Shown one piece after another: positions 19,024 to 29,600 of a stretch of DNA of 60,034 bases. Below the pieces are notes generated by a model, which worked only from the letters and a program-made list of their open reading frames with translations, searched no databases and was not told the DNA's origin. The position numbers and the translations under genes are program-made. This DNA comes from Clostridia bacterium. Its GTDB lineage: Bacteria > Bacillota > Clostridia > UBA1381 > UBA9506. Location of the stretch: assembly GCA_017507525.1 (NCBI GenBank), contig JAFWAT010000048.1:1-60034 (forward strand), written 5' to 3'. The first letter of the stretch is position 1, and every line of letters starts with the position of its first letter.

Positions 19024-19566
19024 TCATACACAGTTGCAAATATAATCTTTAGTAGCGTTTTCTTTTGGAATTATTCTTCCGGGATTTCCTACAACAATGC
19101 TGTGATCCGGAACATCAAAATTAACATAGGTAAGCGGCGCAATCAGCACATCGCTGCCAATTTTAACATTTCCAACGATAACCGCATTGGTTCCAATCCA
19201 GCAATTGTCAGAGATTTTTGGAGCGCCTTTTCTCTTTCCACGGTTTTCCATCCCTATTGTAACACCTGTGGCAATATTTACGTTTTTCCCTAGGCTTGCA
19301 TCGGGATGGATTATCACACGCCCTAGATGGCCGATATACAGCCCTTCGCCTATGCTTGTTCTGGCAGGAATTTGAATCTGCGTTCTGTTTGAAAGATGCA
19401 TAAGCCTTAACATATAAAAAAGCTTTAAAGGTAAAAATTTACACATATTTGCTTTTCTAAATACAGATATGTATGTTAATTCTAGGGGACGGAACACTTT
19501 TTTCAAAAACGGCTCTCCCACGTCTCCGTAATATCTGTATAAGTCTTTTTTGAAAACACGGTTCAT
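19024..19566 (-). CDS. Serine acetyltransferase-like hexapeptide-repeat acyltransferase
   Basis: 180 aa from the ATG at 19566; an in-frame TTG at 19617 would overlap the previous gene and lacks a ribosome site. An N-terminal helical part (about 1-60) is followed by a left-handed beta helix of hexapeptide repeats (IPARTSIGEGLYIGHLGRVI, then TIGMENRGKRKGAPKISDNC, VIVGNVKIGSDVLIAP) ending in SIVVGNPGRII. This matches CysE/WcaB-type acetyltransferases using acetyl-CoA. In an exopolysaccharide operon it most likely acetylates a sugar hydroxyl of the repeat unit rather than serine. Second gene of the operon. Confidence 0.85.
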   Translation of the reverse strand: MNRVFKKDLYRYYGDVGEPFLKKVFRPLELTYISVFRKANMCKFLPLKLFYMLRLMHLSNRTQIQIPARTSIGEGLYIGHLGRVIIHPDASLGKNVNIATGVTIGMENRGKRKGAPKISDNCWIGTNAVIVGNVKIGSDVLIAPLTYVNFDVPDHSIVVGNPGRIIPKENATKDYICNCV

Positions 19567-19603
19567 TGATTTTTCACTCTCATTTTTCTTTATACTGCAG
19601 GTT

Positions 19604-21913
19604 TTAGTCCTTGGCAAAAACCCAAAGCGTATCGGTTACATTGTCCGTATCGTCGCCTAAATTATATACGCTGAGCGTAACTTTTTCACCGTATACTTTT
19701 TTATATGTAATTGACGGCGTTTTACCTTCTGATATCTGTCTTTTTAAGGCATCGTAATTTAAAAAACTCATAATGGCTCTGTGAAAATCAGGCTGCACAA
19801 TGTCATCAATATATTTTGTCAACAACTTCGAGAAGTTTTCTTCATTTTCTTTGTATCCAAGATATGATGGCATAAGAATGCGATGAGCACTATCTGTTTC
19901 CAAAGATACTCTGTAAATACCGTTGTAATGTTCATTTAAGACAGATATCATAGTATCAATTTCTCTGATACCGGTTTTTAGATAGACATAGCTTTGGTCT
20001 TTGTCTTCAGCCATACTGCTTTGCTTTTTATTCTGGTAGTACTGAGCTTTTGCTTCATACATTCTGATTTCTGCTTCACGAACCATTTCCTCACAGTTTG
20101 TGTTCTGCGTTCTGTAAGACATACCTATGGCTACATTGTATCCCATGGGTTTTAACTGTTCGATAAATATTTCTATACCCTGTTTAATATTTTCTTGTTC
20201 GGTATCTTTTGCAAATACTAAAAACTCATCGCCGCCCATGCGGTAAATGCTATGTCCAAAGAATACCTCTTTCAAGGTATTTGCAATATAGATCAGCATT
20301 TCGTCGCCTGCGGCATGTCCGTATTTATTGTTTCTAATATGAAGCTCGTTAACATCAATATAAATGCATGAAAATTTTTCCGGCTTTTCAGCGTCAAATA
20401 ACAGAATATCTTTCTTATACGCCACACGATTTAAGGCTCCGGTAAGAGAGTCTGTTGTAGCGGCAAGCTCGGTTTTGTTAAGATGTTTTTTGTTATACAT
20501 AGCAATTGAAAAACAAATGGCAACATCTTCAATCAGCTTTCTTGCTACAGAACTTTTCCTTGGATTAATTATTCCCAAAATGCTCACGTGGTTATTTTTT
20601 TCTGTAATAATTGCAAACGAAACATCGTTAATGCCATGTTCTTTTAAGAAGTGATACAGTTTAGAATTTGTTTTTGCAAGGTGATGATTTGGAGTGATTT
20701 GCATAAAACTAATTGATGATTTATTGGCGTTGTGTATCTTTGCAGCATACCCAAAAAGTTCCCCTTGGAAAAACTTTCTGTCATCTCCGATTAAAAGCTT
20801 TTCTTTTAAAGAAGGTTTGATATAGAAGAAATCTTCTCCGTCTGTATCTGCAAAAAAGGCAGAGCGAGCACCCGAAAATTCCTTTATATTTTTCATAGCT
20901 TCAGTTATATTTGTGTACTGCTCATTTGTTTCCAAAAGAAGTTTTCTAATAGCGGAAGATTCTGCATTTAATTTGGTTCTGTTTTTCTCACTTTTCAAAA
21001 TCAATTGCAGATAAATTGCTATAATCAGAATTATTAAAGCAAAATTAAAACTTAAATTCCGGGAGATTCTATGTGTTTCTGCAAATACTTGTGTTTCATA
21101 ACGGGCAAGCATAATACCCCAGTCAAAATCCTCAAGTGTAGAATAGTGAATATACAAATCTTCACCTGTAAATTTTGATTTGAAGGAGGAATAACCCTTG
21201 TCTGTATTGACGAGAGCCTCATAAGAATAGCCATCATTATACTCTCTGTCTTTAAAATGAGATAATTCGCCGGGATTTTTGTCAATTGTATCTATAATAA
21301 ACTTTCCGGTTGTCTTATCATAAACAAAAAGCTGAGCATCAAGTTCTTTTGCCTTGGCGTTGTATTTTTCGTTGATGGTTTCAATGTTAATGATACCATA
21401 TATCATGCCGACGGTTTCCCCGTTTACCTGAATAGGAACGGCACTTCGAACAACCTCTTCGCTGGGTCTTGAATAACTGAAGGTTCTTCCGGTAATATGT
21501 TCTCCCTTAAGGGCTTCTTCCACAAAGGAGATTTTGCCGCTCAAATCAACTGTTTCGTCCTTGGTGATAAAGGTGCCGTCCGGGTTTAAAATACCGATTC
21601 TTGAAAATAAGCCGATAGGCTTAAAGGAATCAAACATAAGGCTATAGCTTTCTCCGCCGGCATAGAGCTTTGCAGCAAAGTTAGACATGGTAACAAGATT
21701 TTCTGTATCTGACTTTATCTGCAAAGTAAGGTCATCTTTAATCTGTTTTGTCTGAATGTGAAGCATTTCATATGCTTCGTCCTCAGCTTCAAAATAAAAA
21801 GAAGTAACCACGTTAAGAAACACTGCGCAAATCAAAAGTGCAGTGATGATGGTATAGACAATATTATTTTGTCTTTGTTTTTTTCGTTCGTAAGTTAGTG
21901 CCATTTCTTCCAT
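19604..21913 (-). CDS. Membrane diguanylate cyclase: dCache, GAF-like, GGDEF, PAS-like
   Basis: 769 aa, first gene of the exopolysaccharide operon. Membrane segments at about 17-40 and 287-305 flank an extracytoplasmic dCache sensor domain (about 45-280). A GAF-like region (about 335-475) leads to a GGDEF domain with TDSLTGALNRVAYKKDI, D520 in YIDVNEL, GHAAGDEML and an intact GGDEF at 560-564, so it should make c-di-GMP from two GTP. The residues ahead of GGDEF (551-554) do not form the RxxD feedback site. The last 130 aa look like a PAS-type domain. An ATG three codons in (21904) is an equally possible start. Its position at the operon head implies an external signal sets c-di-GMP for polysaccharide production; that is inference. 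Confidence 0.92.
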   Translation of the reverse strand: MEEMALTYERKKQRQNNIVYTIITALLICAVFLNVVTSFYFEAEDEAYEMLHIQTKQIKDDLTLQIKSDTENLVTMSNFAAKLYAGGESYSLMFDSFKPIGLFSRIGILNPDGTFITKDETVDLSGKISFVEEALKGEHITGRTFSYSRPSEEVVRSAVPIQVNGETVGMIYGIINIETINEKYNAKAKELDAQLFVYDKTTGKFIIDTIDKNPGELSHFKDREYNDGYSYEALVNTDKGYSSFKSKFTGEDLYIHYSTLEDFDWGIMLARYETQVFAETHRISRNLSFNFALIILIIAIYLQLILKSEKNRTKLNAESSAIRKLLLETNEQYTNITEAMKNIKEFSGARSAFFADTDGEDFFYIKPSLKEKLLIGDDRKFFQGELFGYAAKIHNANKSSISFMQITPNHHLAKTNSKLYHFLKEHGINDVSFAIITEKNNHVSILGIINPRKSSVARKLIEDVAICFSIAMYNKKHLNKTELAATTDSLTGALNRVAYKKDILLFDAEKPEKFSCIYIDVNELHIRNNKYGHAAGDEMLIYIANTLKEVFFGHSIYRMGGDEFLVFAKDTEQENIKQGIEIFIEQLKPMGYNVAIGMSYRTQNTNCEEMVREAEIRMYEAKAQYYQNKKQSSMAEDKDQSYVYLKTGIREIDTMISVLNEHYNGIYRVSLETDSAHRILMPSYLGYKENEENFSKLLTKYIDDIVQPDFHRAIMSFLNYDALKRQISEGKTPSITYKKVYGEKVTLSVYNLGDDTDNVTDTLWVFAKD

Positions 21914-21953
21914 CTTCTTTCATATTATAATCAAAAATGACTTTATATTTTAA

Positions 21954-21982
21954 ATTATACTACAAACATATAAGTTTTTCAA
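21954..21982 (-). promoter_or_regulatory. Sigma-A-type promoter of the exopolysaccharide operon
   Basis: On the minus strand TTGAAA (21977-21982) and a perfect TATAAT (21954-21959) are 17 bp apart. Predicted transcription start is near 21947, giving a leader of about 34 nt before the cyclase gene. No other promoter of this quality was noticed inside the operon, and its genes overlap or are separated by at most about 45 bp. Confidence 0.82.
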
Positions 21983-22082
21983 GCATATAGTCATTATTTC
22001 CTAGTTTTATACAATCCCGCTTAATTTCTTTTGTTCAGTTTTGCGTTTTGTCATATTCTTTATTCCTGTTTTGCCCATAAAA

Positions 22083-22122
22083 ATATGCACCGCCAAAAGC
22101 GTCTAACTTTTGGGGCGCATAT
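22083..22122 (-). terminator. Intrinsic terminator after the 22145-22561 gene
   Basis: Minus-strand hairpin with arms of about 16 nt (ATATGCGCCCCAAAAG against CTTTTGGCGGTGCATAT, with a bulge/mismatch), a 7-nt loop, then TTTTTAT. It separates the tgt-linked genes from the exopolysaccharide promoter. Confidence 0.75.
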
Positions 22123-22144
22123 CATCTCCGGTTGCGGTTTTTTG

Positions 22145-22561
22145 TTATTGTAGTTGTTTTTTCAATTCTCTGTATGTATGTTCTTCCCTTATGTACCAGG
22201 CATGTGCTAGGTTTAGTTCGGTTTTGATGGCATCCAGCACACATCTTGCCTTTTGGTTCGGCAAAAGAATGACGGCAAAGACCAGCGTATCCCGATTGTC
22301 AACCCGTTTTTTGTCACGCACTTCATAGGCTTTATATTCAGCAAATGCACAACCCGTACTTTGCAAATACTTTGTGATGATTTGAGAGGCTGCTTCCGCC
22401 GAATACATTTGCCTGCCGGTATTTTCATCTGCCAGATGAAAGGTAAACTTATAAACGGTTTCTTTTTTGTGCTTATCTTTTTTGCAAGTGAATGCTGCCA
22501 AAGCACTAAAAAGCAGTAAAAGGCAGGCAAACCACGCTTTTTTCTTTTTCAAACGATTCAC
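22145..22561 (-). CDS. Small membrane-anchored or secreted protein, function unknown
   Basis: 138 aa. The N-terminus has lysines followed by a hydrophobic stretch (AWFACLLLLFSALAAF), a signal peptide or signal anchor. TCKKDK follows, but the residues before the cysteine (AFT) do not fit a good lipobox. The rest is mixed alpha/beta with a plausible ferredoxin-like pattern, and no family was recognised. The GTG start at 22561 overlaps the ribosome site; a TTG three codons in is possible. It lies 5 bp after the DUF6472-like gene and ends at a terminator, so it closes that transcription unit. Confidence 0.55.
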   Translation of the reverse strand: MNRLKKKKAWFACLLLLFSALAAFTCKKDKHKKETVYKFTFHLADENTGRQMYSAEAASQIITKYLQSTGCAFAEYKAYEVRDKKRVDNRDTLVFAVILLPNQKARCVLDAIKTELNLAHAWYIREEHTYRELKKQLQ

Positions 22562-22566
22562 CTCTG

Positions 22567-22746
22567 TCAGTTTTGTTTTCTGACAACCGCATAGTCATCG
22601 CCATTTCGCCAATAGGCGCAGTCAGAACTGTTGCCGGTTAAAAACCGCATCATTTCATCCTCGTCCAGGTTAATGGTGCAGAAATAGCAGTCACAAATCT
22701 CGTCATATTGATAATTGGCACAGGTTTCACAGCTTGCACCAGCCAT
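22567..22746 (-). CDS. Small cysteine-rich protein, DUF6472-like
   Basis: 59 aa from the ATG at 22746 (AGGCGGTGA five bases upstream); a longer reading would overlap tgt. The CETCANYQYDE motif, the C-x2-C in CDCYFC, NLDEDEMMRFL, SDCAYW and the terminal VVRKQ match a small conserved clostridial protein known only as DUF6472. Four or more cysteines suggest a metal-binding knuckle. It is encoded 16 bp after tgt. Function unknown. Confidence 0.65.
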   Translation of the reverse strand: MAGASCETCANYQYDEICDCYFCTINLDEDEMMRFLTGNSSDCAYWRNGDDYAVVRKQN

Positions 22747-22762
22747 AGTTTCACCGCCTAGC

Positions 22763-23893
<1,131 letters not shown>

Positions 23894-23922
23894 GGGTAGA
23901 TTACTCCAATCTAAGAAAATTA

Positions 23923-23962
23923 AAACCCACTTTTCCAGCAGAACGGCTGCAAAAGTGGGTTT
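23923..23962 (-). terminator. Intrinsic terminator after the EF-G-like gene
   Basis: Twelve-bp perfect arms (AAACCCACTTTT / AAAAGTGGGTTT) around a GC-containing loop, with TAATTTT following on the minus strand. It lies between the EF-G-like gene (stop at 23975) and tgt. Its A/T-rich arms would also work in the opposite direction. Confidence 0.8.
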
Positions 23963-23974
23963 CTGCTACTTATA

Positions 23975-26041
23975 TTATTCTTTTTCTTTTGCGCTTTCTT
24001 CAATAATTTTCTTGGCAATATGGTCCGGTGCCTGCTCATATGCACGGAAGACTAAGGAATAACTGCCGCGACCCTGGGTAATGGAGCGCAGGTCCGTTGA
24101 GAATTTTGCCATTTCAGCCATGGGAACATCTGCTGTGATGGTGACAGAACCGTCAGACTGGGGCTCGCTGCCCAGCACTCTGCCGCGACGCTTGTTGATA
24201 TCGCCCATAACGTCACCCATGTTAGCATTGGGCAGGTTCACCGTTAGAGTGCCAATGGGCTCAAGTAATACCGGGGAAGCCTGTGCAAGACCTGCCTTAT
24301 AGGCAAGGTTTGCTGCCATTTTAAACGCCATTTCAGAAGAGTCAACGCTGTGGTAGGAGCCGTCATAGAGAGTTGCCTTTAAGCCGACAACGGGGTAGCC
24401 CGCCAAAACACCATGTGCCATGCTTTCTTTTAAGCCTTTTTCAACAGCGGGGAAGAAGTTCTTAGGAACGGCACCGCCAAAGACCTTTTCTTCAAACACA
24501 AGCTCTAAAGAGTCAGTAGGTTCAAACTCAATCCAAACATGACCATACTGACCGTGACCGCCGGACTGTTTTTTGTGCTTGCCTTCCGCTTTTACAGCCT
24601 TGCGGATGGTTTCACGGTAAGGCACTTTCGGCTCTTTTAAATCAACGTCAACATTATATTTTGTTTTCAGCTTGCTAATCACAACTTCAATGTGCTGCTC
24701 ACCAATACCGGAGATAACCTGTTCCTTGGTTTCCTTATCATGCTTTAAGCGGATGGTCTTATCTTCTTCCATCATCTTAGAAAGACCGGCACTGATTTTT
24801 TCTTCATCCCCTTTTGCCTTGGGCATAATTGCCATGCTTGTCACGGGCTCAGGGAATTCTATTGCTTCAAAAAGAACCGGAGCGGATTTATCGCAAAGAG
24901 AGTCGCCCGTTGCGGTCAGAGTCAGTTTGGGAACCGCACCAATGTCACCGGCAATGAGTTTATCAACCTCAATCTGCTTTTTGCCGCGCATCATGTAGAT
25001 ACGACCGATTTTTTCTTCGGCTTTTTTATTTACATTGTAAACAGTTGAGTCTTTTTTCAATGTACCACGATATACACGTACAAAGGAAAGCCTGCCGATG
25101 AAAGGGTCTGCAATGGTTTTAAAACACTGTGCAGCGAGCAAACCATCAGGATCGCTGGCAATCTCAACCGGTTCGCCGGCGGTATCTTCCGCCAGCTTTG
25201 TAATCTTATCCGGACCTGCCGTATATTTCATAATGGCATCCATCAAAAGCTGTGTGCCTTGATTTTTAATCGCGCTGCCGCAGAGAACGGGAACAATTTG
25301 CCGGTTACGGGTTCCGTATTTTAAACCGTCGTAAATTTCTTCTGCAGAAAATTCTATACCGTCAAAATATTTTGTCATTAAGTCATCGTCAGTTTCGGCA
25401 ACGGCTTCCATAATCATTTCACGAACGGGTGCGATTTCATCATCCATGCCCTCGGGAACGGGACCGTCAATACGCTTGTCACCTTCCCAACGTCTTGATG
25501 TCATGTCAACCACGTTTACAAAACCATCAATTTTATCGCCGTTTTTAATGGGTACCAAGCACGGCGCAATGCACTTGCCAAATGTATCTTTCAGTTCGGC
25601 TAACACCCTGTGATAGTCGGACTTTTCATCATCTAATTTATTGATAAAAATAATTAGGGGGATGCCTTTTTTCTCACAAAGAGTCCAGGCTTTTTCAGCA
25701 CCAACGCTCACACCGGATTTGCCGCTGATGACGAGCACGGCACAATCTGCCGCTGCAACAGCTTCAATTTGCTCACCGACAAAGTCAAAATATCCCGGCG
25801 TGTCAATTAAGTTGATTTTTACTTCACGCCATTCAAGTGGCAGAGTGGACGCACCAATGGAGCAAAGACGTTTAATTTCCTCAGGATCATAATCGCTGAC
25901 GGTATTACCGGAGGCGATGTTTCCCAATCTGTCAGAAGCGCCGGAGGCGAACAGCAACGCTTCAGCAAGTGAAGTTTTACCTGCACGTCCATGTCCTAAA
26001 AGCACAATGTTTCTGAGTTTTGCTACCGGATAGTCTTTCAT
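23975..26041 (-). CDS. Elongation factor G-like translational GTPase (paralogue)
   Basis: 688 aa, ATG at 26041 with GGAGG eight bases upstream. G1 reads GHGRAGKTSL rather than the GHIDAGKTT of canonical EF-G; G3 is DTPGYFDF and G4 is NKLDDEKSDY. Domains II-V follow the EF-G layout (domain IV near GGHGQYGHVWIEFEP, domain V near PIGTLTVNLPNANMG). The altered P-loop is typical of the EF-G-like paralogue common in Clostridia, distinct from FusA in the rpsL-rpsG operon. It probably acts on ribosomes, but its exact role (recycling, rescue or stress) is not established here. Transcribed alone, ended by a strong hairpin. Confidence 0.88.
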   Translation of the reverse strand: MKDYPVAKLRNIVLLGHGRAGKTSLAEALLFASGASDRLGNIASGNTVSDYDPEEIKRLCSIGASTLPLEWREVKINLIDTPGYFDFVGEQIEAVAAADCAVLVISGKSGVSVGAEKAWTLCEKKGIPLIIFINKLDDEKSDYHRVLAELKDTFGKCIAPCLVPIKNGDKIDGFVNVVDMTSRRWEGDKRIDGPVPEGMDDEIAPVREMIMEAVAETDDDLMTKYFDGIEFSAEEIYDGLKYGTRNRQIVPVLCGSAIKNQGTQLLMDAIMKYTAGPDKITKLAEDTAGEPVEIASDPDGLLAAQCFKTIADPFIGRLSFVRVYRGTLKKDSTVYNVNKKAEEKIGRIYMMRGKKQIEVDKLIAGDIGAVPKLTLTATGDSLCDKSAPVLFEAIEFPEPVTSMAIMPKAKGDEEKISAGLSKMMEEDKTIRLKHDKETKEQVISGIGEQHIEVVISKLKTKYNVDVDLKEPKVPYRETIRKAVKAEGKHKKQSGGHGQYGHVWIEFEPTDSLELVFEEKVFGGAVPKNFFPAVEKGLKESMAHGVLAGYPVVGLKATLYDGSYHSVDSSEMAFKMAANLAYKAGLAQASPVLLEPIGTLTVNLPNANMGDVMGDINKRRGRVLGSEPQSDGSVTITADVPMAEMAKFSTDLRSITQGRGSYSLVFRAYEQAPDHIAKKIIEESAKEKE

Positions 26042-26241
26042 TCAATTTCCCTCCATGTTCTCATGCCAAAAAGCACAAATTTTTATTTCATGCTCACCGC
26101 CTTGGGTGAGGGGCAAGCAATTTTACATAGCCAAATTTAATGAAGGCGCCGACTCTAGGCGGCGTAACTTGGAAATTGGATTTACATGGTGCGAATATTT
26201 AATTGTAAACTTATGCTATATATACCACCTAAATGATCGTT

Positions 26242-27567
26242 TTAATCAATATTTTGCAACTTTTTCAAAAGAATTTCCTTTTGGTTAAGTGCCGGGTCAT
26301 CTAAAACAAGGTTTAACGCCAGGGAAAGCATTTCGCCAATTTCTTTGCCACGGTAGCCGAGGTTCATTAAATCACTGCCGCCGATGGCAAGGTCGGCCAC
26401 CGTCAGGGCATCTGCGTCAGCGCAGATTTCTTCATAGAAAGCCATAACGGATTCAAAATGGAGCAGACGTTCCTTTAAATATGCGGGATTTTGACCGGCA
26501 ATGTCGGCTTTTTGCAAAGCCATTAAATCGGGGAAAACGTCTTTTCCGACTGCGCTGACAGCATGCCGTATACTTTTTTTTGTGGGAGCAAACCGCCTGT
26601 CGTGTTCGCGGATTAACAAAAGCACTGCATCTTTGGTTTTGTTATCCAATCGCAGACGGAGAAAAATGTCTTCAGCATGTGCCACGCTTGCTGTTTCATG
26701 ACCATAAAAGTGGTCAATGCCCTCTTCATCGGTTGTTTTTTTATCCGGCTTCCCCACATCGTGAAGCAGTGCGGCGAACCGAAGAGTGAGCTTTTTGGGG
26801 GTGTTTTCTAAAACAGACAGGGTGTGGTCACCTACATTATAAATATGATAGGGGTGATTCTGAGCCGTCGCAAAGCATCTGTCAAGCTCCGGCAGAATAT
26901 GCCTTAAAATACCGGTTTCGTGCAAAATTTTTATTTCAGCCGGACGGTCAGACATCAAAATTTTAACAAGCTCATCCCGCACCCGTTCACCGCTGATGGC
27001 AGAAATTAAGGAGGCAAGCCTACCTATGGCAGATAGGATATCGCCGTCAATTGAAAAACCGGTTTGCGCCGAAAAGCGAACAGCACGGAGCATGCGGAGG
27101 GCATCTTCATCAAAACGAACCCGGGGGTCACCCACGCAGCGAATCAGCTTTTTTTTAATATCCTCTCTACCGCCAAAGGGGTCAAAAAGACCGGCATCGG
27201 GATGATACGCCATGGCATTCATGGTAAAATCCCGGCGGGATAAATCTTCATAAATATCTTGTGTAAAGGTAACGGATTCAGGCTTTCTGTGGTCTTTGTA
27301 GATGCCGTCTACCCGAAAGGTGGTTACCTCATAGGCGTTTTTGCCGCAGAGCACCGTTACGGTGCCGTGCGCAAGGCCTGTGGGAACAGTTTTATTAAAG
27401 CAGGCAATAATTTCTTCAGGGCGAGCGGAGGTAGTAATATCCCAGTCTTGGGGCACTTTCCCTAAAAACATATCCCGAACACAGCCGCCCACGGCAAAGG
27501 CTTTATATCCGTTTTCTGTTAATGTATTTAATATATATAAAACATCTTGGGGCAGTGTCTGGTTCAT
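26242..27567 (-). CDS. cca: CCA tRNA nucleotidyltransferase with HD domain
   Basis: 441 aa. The nucleotidyltransferase head (about 1-150) has AVGGCVRDMFLGKVPQDWDIT with the catalytic DxD, SRRDFTMNAMAY and the RFDEDALRMLRAVRFSAQ block that recognises ATP/CTP. The C-terminal part (about 240-380) carries an HD phosphohydrolase motif (FAALLHDVGKPDK). It adds or repairs the 3' CCA of tRNA. Clear SD (GTAGGAGGAATTACG) and its own promoter. The C-terminal HD resembles bacterial Cca proteins that also have phosphatase activity. Confidence 0.95.
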   Translation of the reverse strand: MNQTLPQDVLYILNTLTENGYKAFAVGGCVRDMFLGKVPQDWDITTSARPEEIIACFNKTVPTGLAHGTVTVLCGKNAYEVTTFRVDGIYKDHRKPESVTFTQDIYEDLSRRDFTMNAMAYHPDAGLFDPFGGREDIKKKLIRCVGDPRVRFDEDALRMLRAVRFSAQTGFSIDGDILSAIGRLASLISAISGERVRDELVKILMSDRPAEIKILHETGILRHILPELDRCFATAQNHPYHIYNVGDHTLSVLENTPKKLTLRFAALLHDVGKPDKKTTDEEGIDHFYGHETASVAHAEDIFLRLRLDNKTKDAVLLLIREHDRRFAPTKKSIRHAVSAVGKDVFPDLMALQKADIAGQNPAYLKERLLHFESVMAFYEEICADADALTVADLAIGGSDLMNLGYRGKEIGEMLSLALNLVLDDPALNQKEILLKKLQNID

Positions 27568-27588
27568 CGTAATTCCTCCTACATGTTA

Positions 27589-27617
27589 ATTATAATTTTT
27601 TTTGAAAAGTCTGTCAA
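27589..27617 (-). promoter_or_regulatory. Sigma-A-type promoter of cca
   Basis: Minus strand TTGACA (27612-27617), 17-bp spacer, TATAAT (27589-27594): a perfect consensus. The start would fall about 7 nt on, giving a short leader with the GGAGG site. Confidence 0.87.
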
Positions 27618-27859
27618 TACTCCGCCTGTGAATAAAAAATTTCTGTAGTTTTTTACTAAAATCACAGCGTAAAATGTGTTTAAGATATCTGGTAATGTTT
27701 TTTACCATAGTTTTAAAAATATAGCAGATATAATTTATAAAATACTTTAAAAGCCGTAAAAAAGGTACTATAATTAGGTTTGTAACTAAGCACAGAATTG
27801 AATTTTGCTTTTTTAGTTTCATTTTCTTTTGAATTTTTTGCAAAAAACAGAAAATATCA

Positions 27860-27888
27860 TTGACAGCAGACTAAAAAAAAGGTACAAT
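27860..27888 (+). promoter_or_regulatory. Sigma-A-type promoter of rny
   Basis: TTGACA (27860-27865), 17-bp spacer, TACAAT (27883-27888). Leader of about 65 nt to the rny ATG. Confidence 0.85.
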
Positions 27889-27959
27889 AAAAGGTGTAGT
27901 TTTACTTAAAATTAGGTAAGATATATAAATTAAAAAAAGGAGGAACCAAAGAGACTACA

Positions 27960-29519
27960 ATGACAACAGAATTGATAATCACAATAGCAGTTGCTTTGAT
28001 CTTGATCGTTCTGGCGGCTTTTATTGCTTTCCGCCTGGGCGTTTCCTATAGAAAAAAAGTGGCCGAAGCAGAGTTTGGCAGTGCCGAGGCAGAAGCTAAG
28101 GAAATCATTCAGCGTGCTAAAAAAGAAGGCGAAAGCAAAAAACGTGAATTGCTCTTAGAGGCAAAAGAAGAAAACCACAAGCAAAGACAGGAATTTGATC
28201 GCGAGATCAAAGAACGCAGAGGAGACATTTCCAGACAGGAAAGAAGAATCCAGCAAAAAGAAGAAAATCTTGACAAGAAAACGGAATCCATTGAGCGTAA
28301 AGAAGAAAAGCTTGCGCAGAAGGAAAAGGATCTGGATCAGCTCAGAGGCGAGATTGATGAAATTAAGAAAAAAGAGCTGGGCATTTTAGAGCAAATTTCC
28401 GGCCTTTCTGCTGAAGATGCAAAACAGTATCTGTTAAAGAGTGTGGAAAGTGAAGTGCGTCATGAGGCAGCACTCATGGTGAAGGAAATTGAAACCCAGG
28501 CAAAAGAAAATGCCGAAAAGAACGCAAAGAACATTATTGCCGGTGCCATTCAGAAATGTGCGGCAGACCATGTTGCCGAAACCACCGTTAGTGTGGTTAA
28601 TCTGCCCAGCGATGAAATGAAGGGCAGAATCATCGGCCGTGAGGGTCGAAACATTCGTACATTAGAAACCCTGACCGGTATCGACTTAATCATTGACGAT
28701 ACACCGGAAGCAGTTATTCTGTCCGGTTTTGACCCGGTGAGACGTGAAATTGCCCGTCTGTCTTTAGAAAAACTGATTGTAGACGGCAGAATCCACCCTG
28801 CACGGATTGAAGAAATGTATGAAAAGGCTAAAAAAGAGGTTGAAACCGAGATTAAGCAGGAAGGTGAAAACGCTGTATTCGAAACCGGCGTTCACGGTTT
28901 GCATCCCGAAATTATCCGCCTGTTAGGCAAGCTTAAGTACAGAACCAGTTACGGCCAGAATGTGCTGAAGCACTCCATTGAAGTATCGCATCTGTCCGGT
29001 TTAATTGCCGGGGAACTGGGTGCAGATATTACCATTGCTAAGCGTGCCGGTCTGCTTCATGACCTGGGAAAAGCTGCTGACCATGAAATGGAAGGCTCTC
29101 ATGTTATGATTGGTGCTGACCTTGCTAAGAAATATAAGGAAGGTCAGGATGTTGTTCACGCTATTATGGCACATCACGGTGATGTTGAAGCAAACACTTT
29201 GGTTGCTGTGATTGTTCAGGCTGCTGATGCGATTTCGGCTGCCCGTCCCGGTGCCCGCCGTGAAAACATTGAATCTTACATTAAGCGTCTTGAAAAGCTC
29301 GAGGAAATTGCAAACTCCTTTGAAGGGGTTGAACGTTCCTTTGCCATTCAGGCAGGTCGCGAAATCAGAATCATGGTTAAGCCTGACGATGTTAAAGATG
29401 AAAGCATCGTAATGGTTGCAAGAGATATCGTGAAGCGTATTGAAAATGAGCTGGAATACCCTGGCCAAATCAAAGTTAACGTTATCCGTGAGACACGCGC
29501 GATTGAATATGCAAAATAA
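27960..29519 (+). CDS. rny: Ribonuclease Y
   Basis: 519 aa. N-terminal membrane segment (about 4-26), long charged coiled coil (about 30-160), KH domain near [20 protein letters not shown] (about 210-275) and an HD domain with [20 protein letters not shown] and AHHGD (about 335-430). It is a membrane-bound endoribonuclease that initiates mRNA decay. The best ribosome site (AGGAGG, 27938-27943) is 16 nt from the ATG, longer than usual, and no closer in-frame start is visible. RicT, the partner that redirects RNase Y, is encoded at 37278-38150. Confidence 0.96.
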   Translation: MTTELIITIAVALILIVLAAFIAFRLGVSYRKKVAEAEFGSAEAEAKEIIQRAKKEGESKKRELLLEAKEENHKQRQEFDREIKERRGDISRQERRIQQKEENLDKKTESIERKEEKLAQKEKDLDQLRGEIDEIKKKELGILEQISGLSAEDAKQYLLKSVESEVRHEAALMVKEIETQAKENAEKNAKNIIAGAIQKCAADHVAETTVSVVNLPSDEMKGRIIGREGRNIRTLETLTGIDLIIDDTPEAVILSGFDPVRREIARLSLEKLIVDGRIHPARIEEMYEKAKKEVETEIKQEGENAVFETGVHGLHPEIIRLLGKLKYRTSYGQNVLKHSIEVSHLSGLIAGELGADITIAKRAGLLHDLGKAADHEMEGSHVMIGADLAKKYKEGQDVVHAIMAHHGDVEANTLVAVIVQAADAISAARPGARRENIESYIKRLEKLEEIANSFEGVERSFAIQAGREIRIMVKPDDVKDESIVMVARDIVKRIENELEYPGQIKVNVIRETRAIEYAK

Positions 29520-29548
29520 TCTGTGCTGTAGCAAAATGCACAGACTGT

Positions 29549-29600
29549 GCAAAGCACAAAAAGGAAACTCGCCATATGCCGAGTGTTCTTAAGGACACTC
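29549..29600 (+). repeat. Left copy of a 52-bp inverted repeat bounding a 1.85-kb cassette
   Basis: GCAAAGCACAAAAA...GGACACTC. Aligned without gaps to the reverse complement of 31353-31404, 44 of 52 positions agree, including 15 of the first 16. The two ends enclose the mini-palindromes, the four-helix-bundle gene, the candidate small RNA and the lipoprotein gene. Confidence 0.75.

Larger units (their letters stand above)
27568..27959. other. Gene-free divergent promoter region between cca and rny
   Basis: 392 bp, very A/T-rich. It holds one strong promoter facing each way (27589-27617 minus, 27860-27888 plus). A short open frame at 27586-27843 overlaps the cca promoter and looks like chance, so no gene is called. 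Confidence 0.7.

Noticed and set aside
19567..19617. Longer acyltransferase starting at 19617
   Set aside because: The start is TTG, overlaps the preceding gene, lacks a ribosome site and adds residues that do not fit the family.
26042..26241. Riboswitch or attenuator before the EF-G-like gene
   Set aside because: Only short stems (CGCCG/CGGCG) and an extended -10-like TGGTATATA were seen, with no consistent -35 or terminator.
27586..27843. 85-codon open frame on the minus strand upstream of cca
   Set aside because: It covers the perfect cca promoter, is very A/T-rich and Lys/Ile/Phe-rich, and has no family-like pattern.
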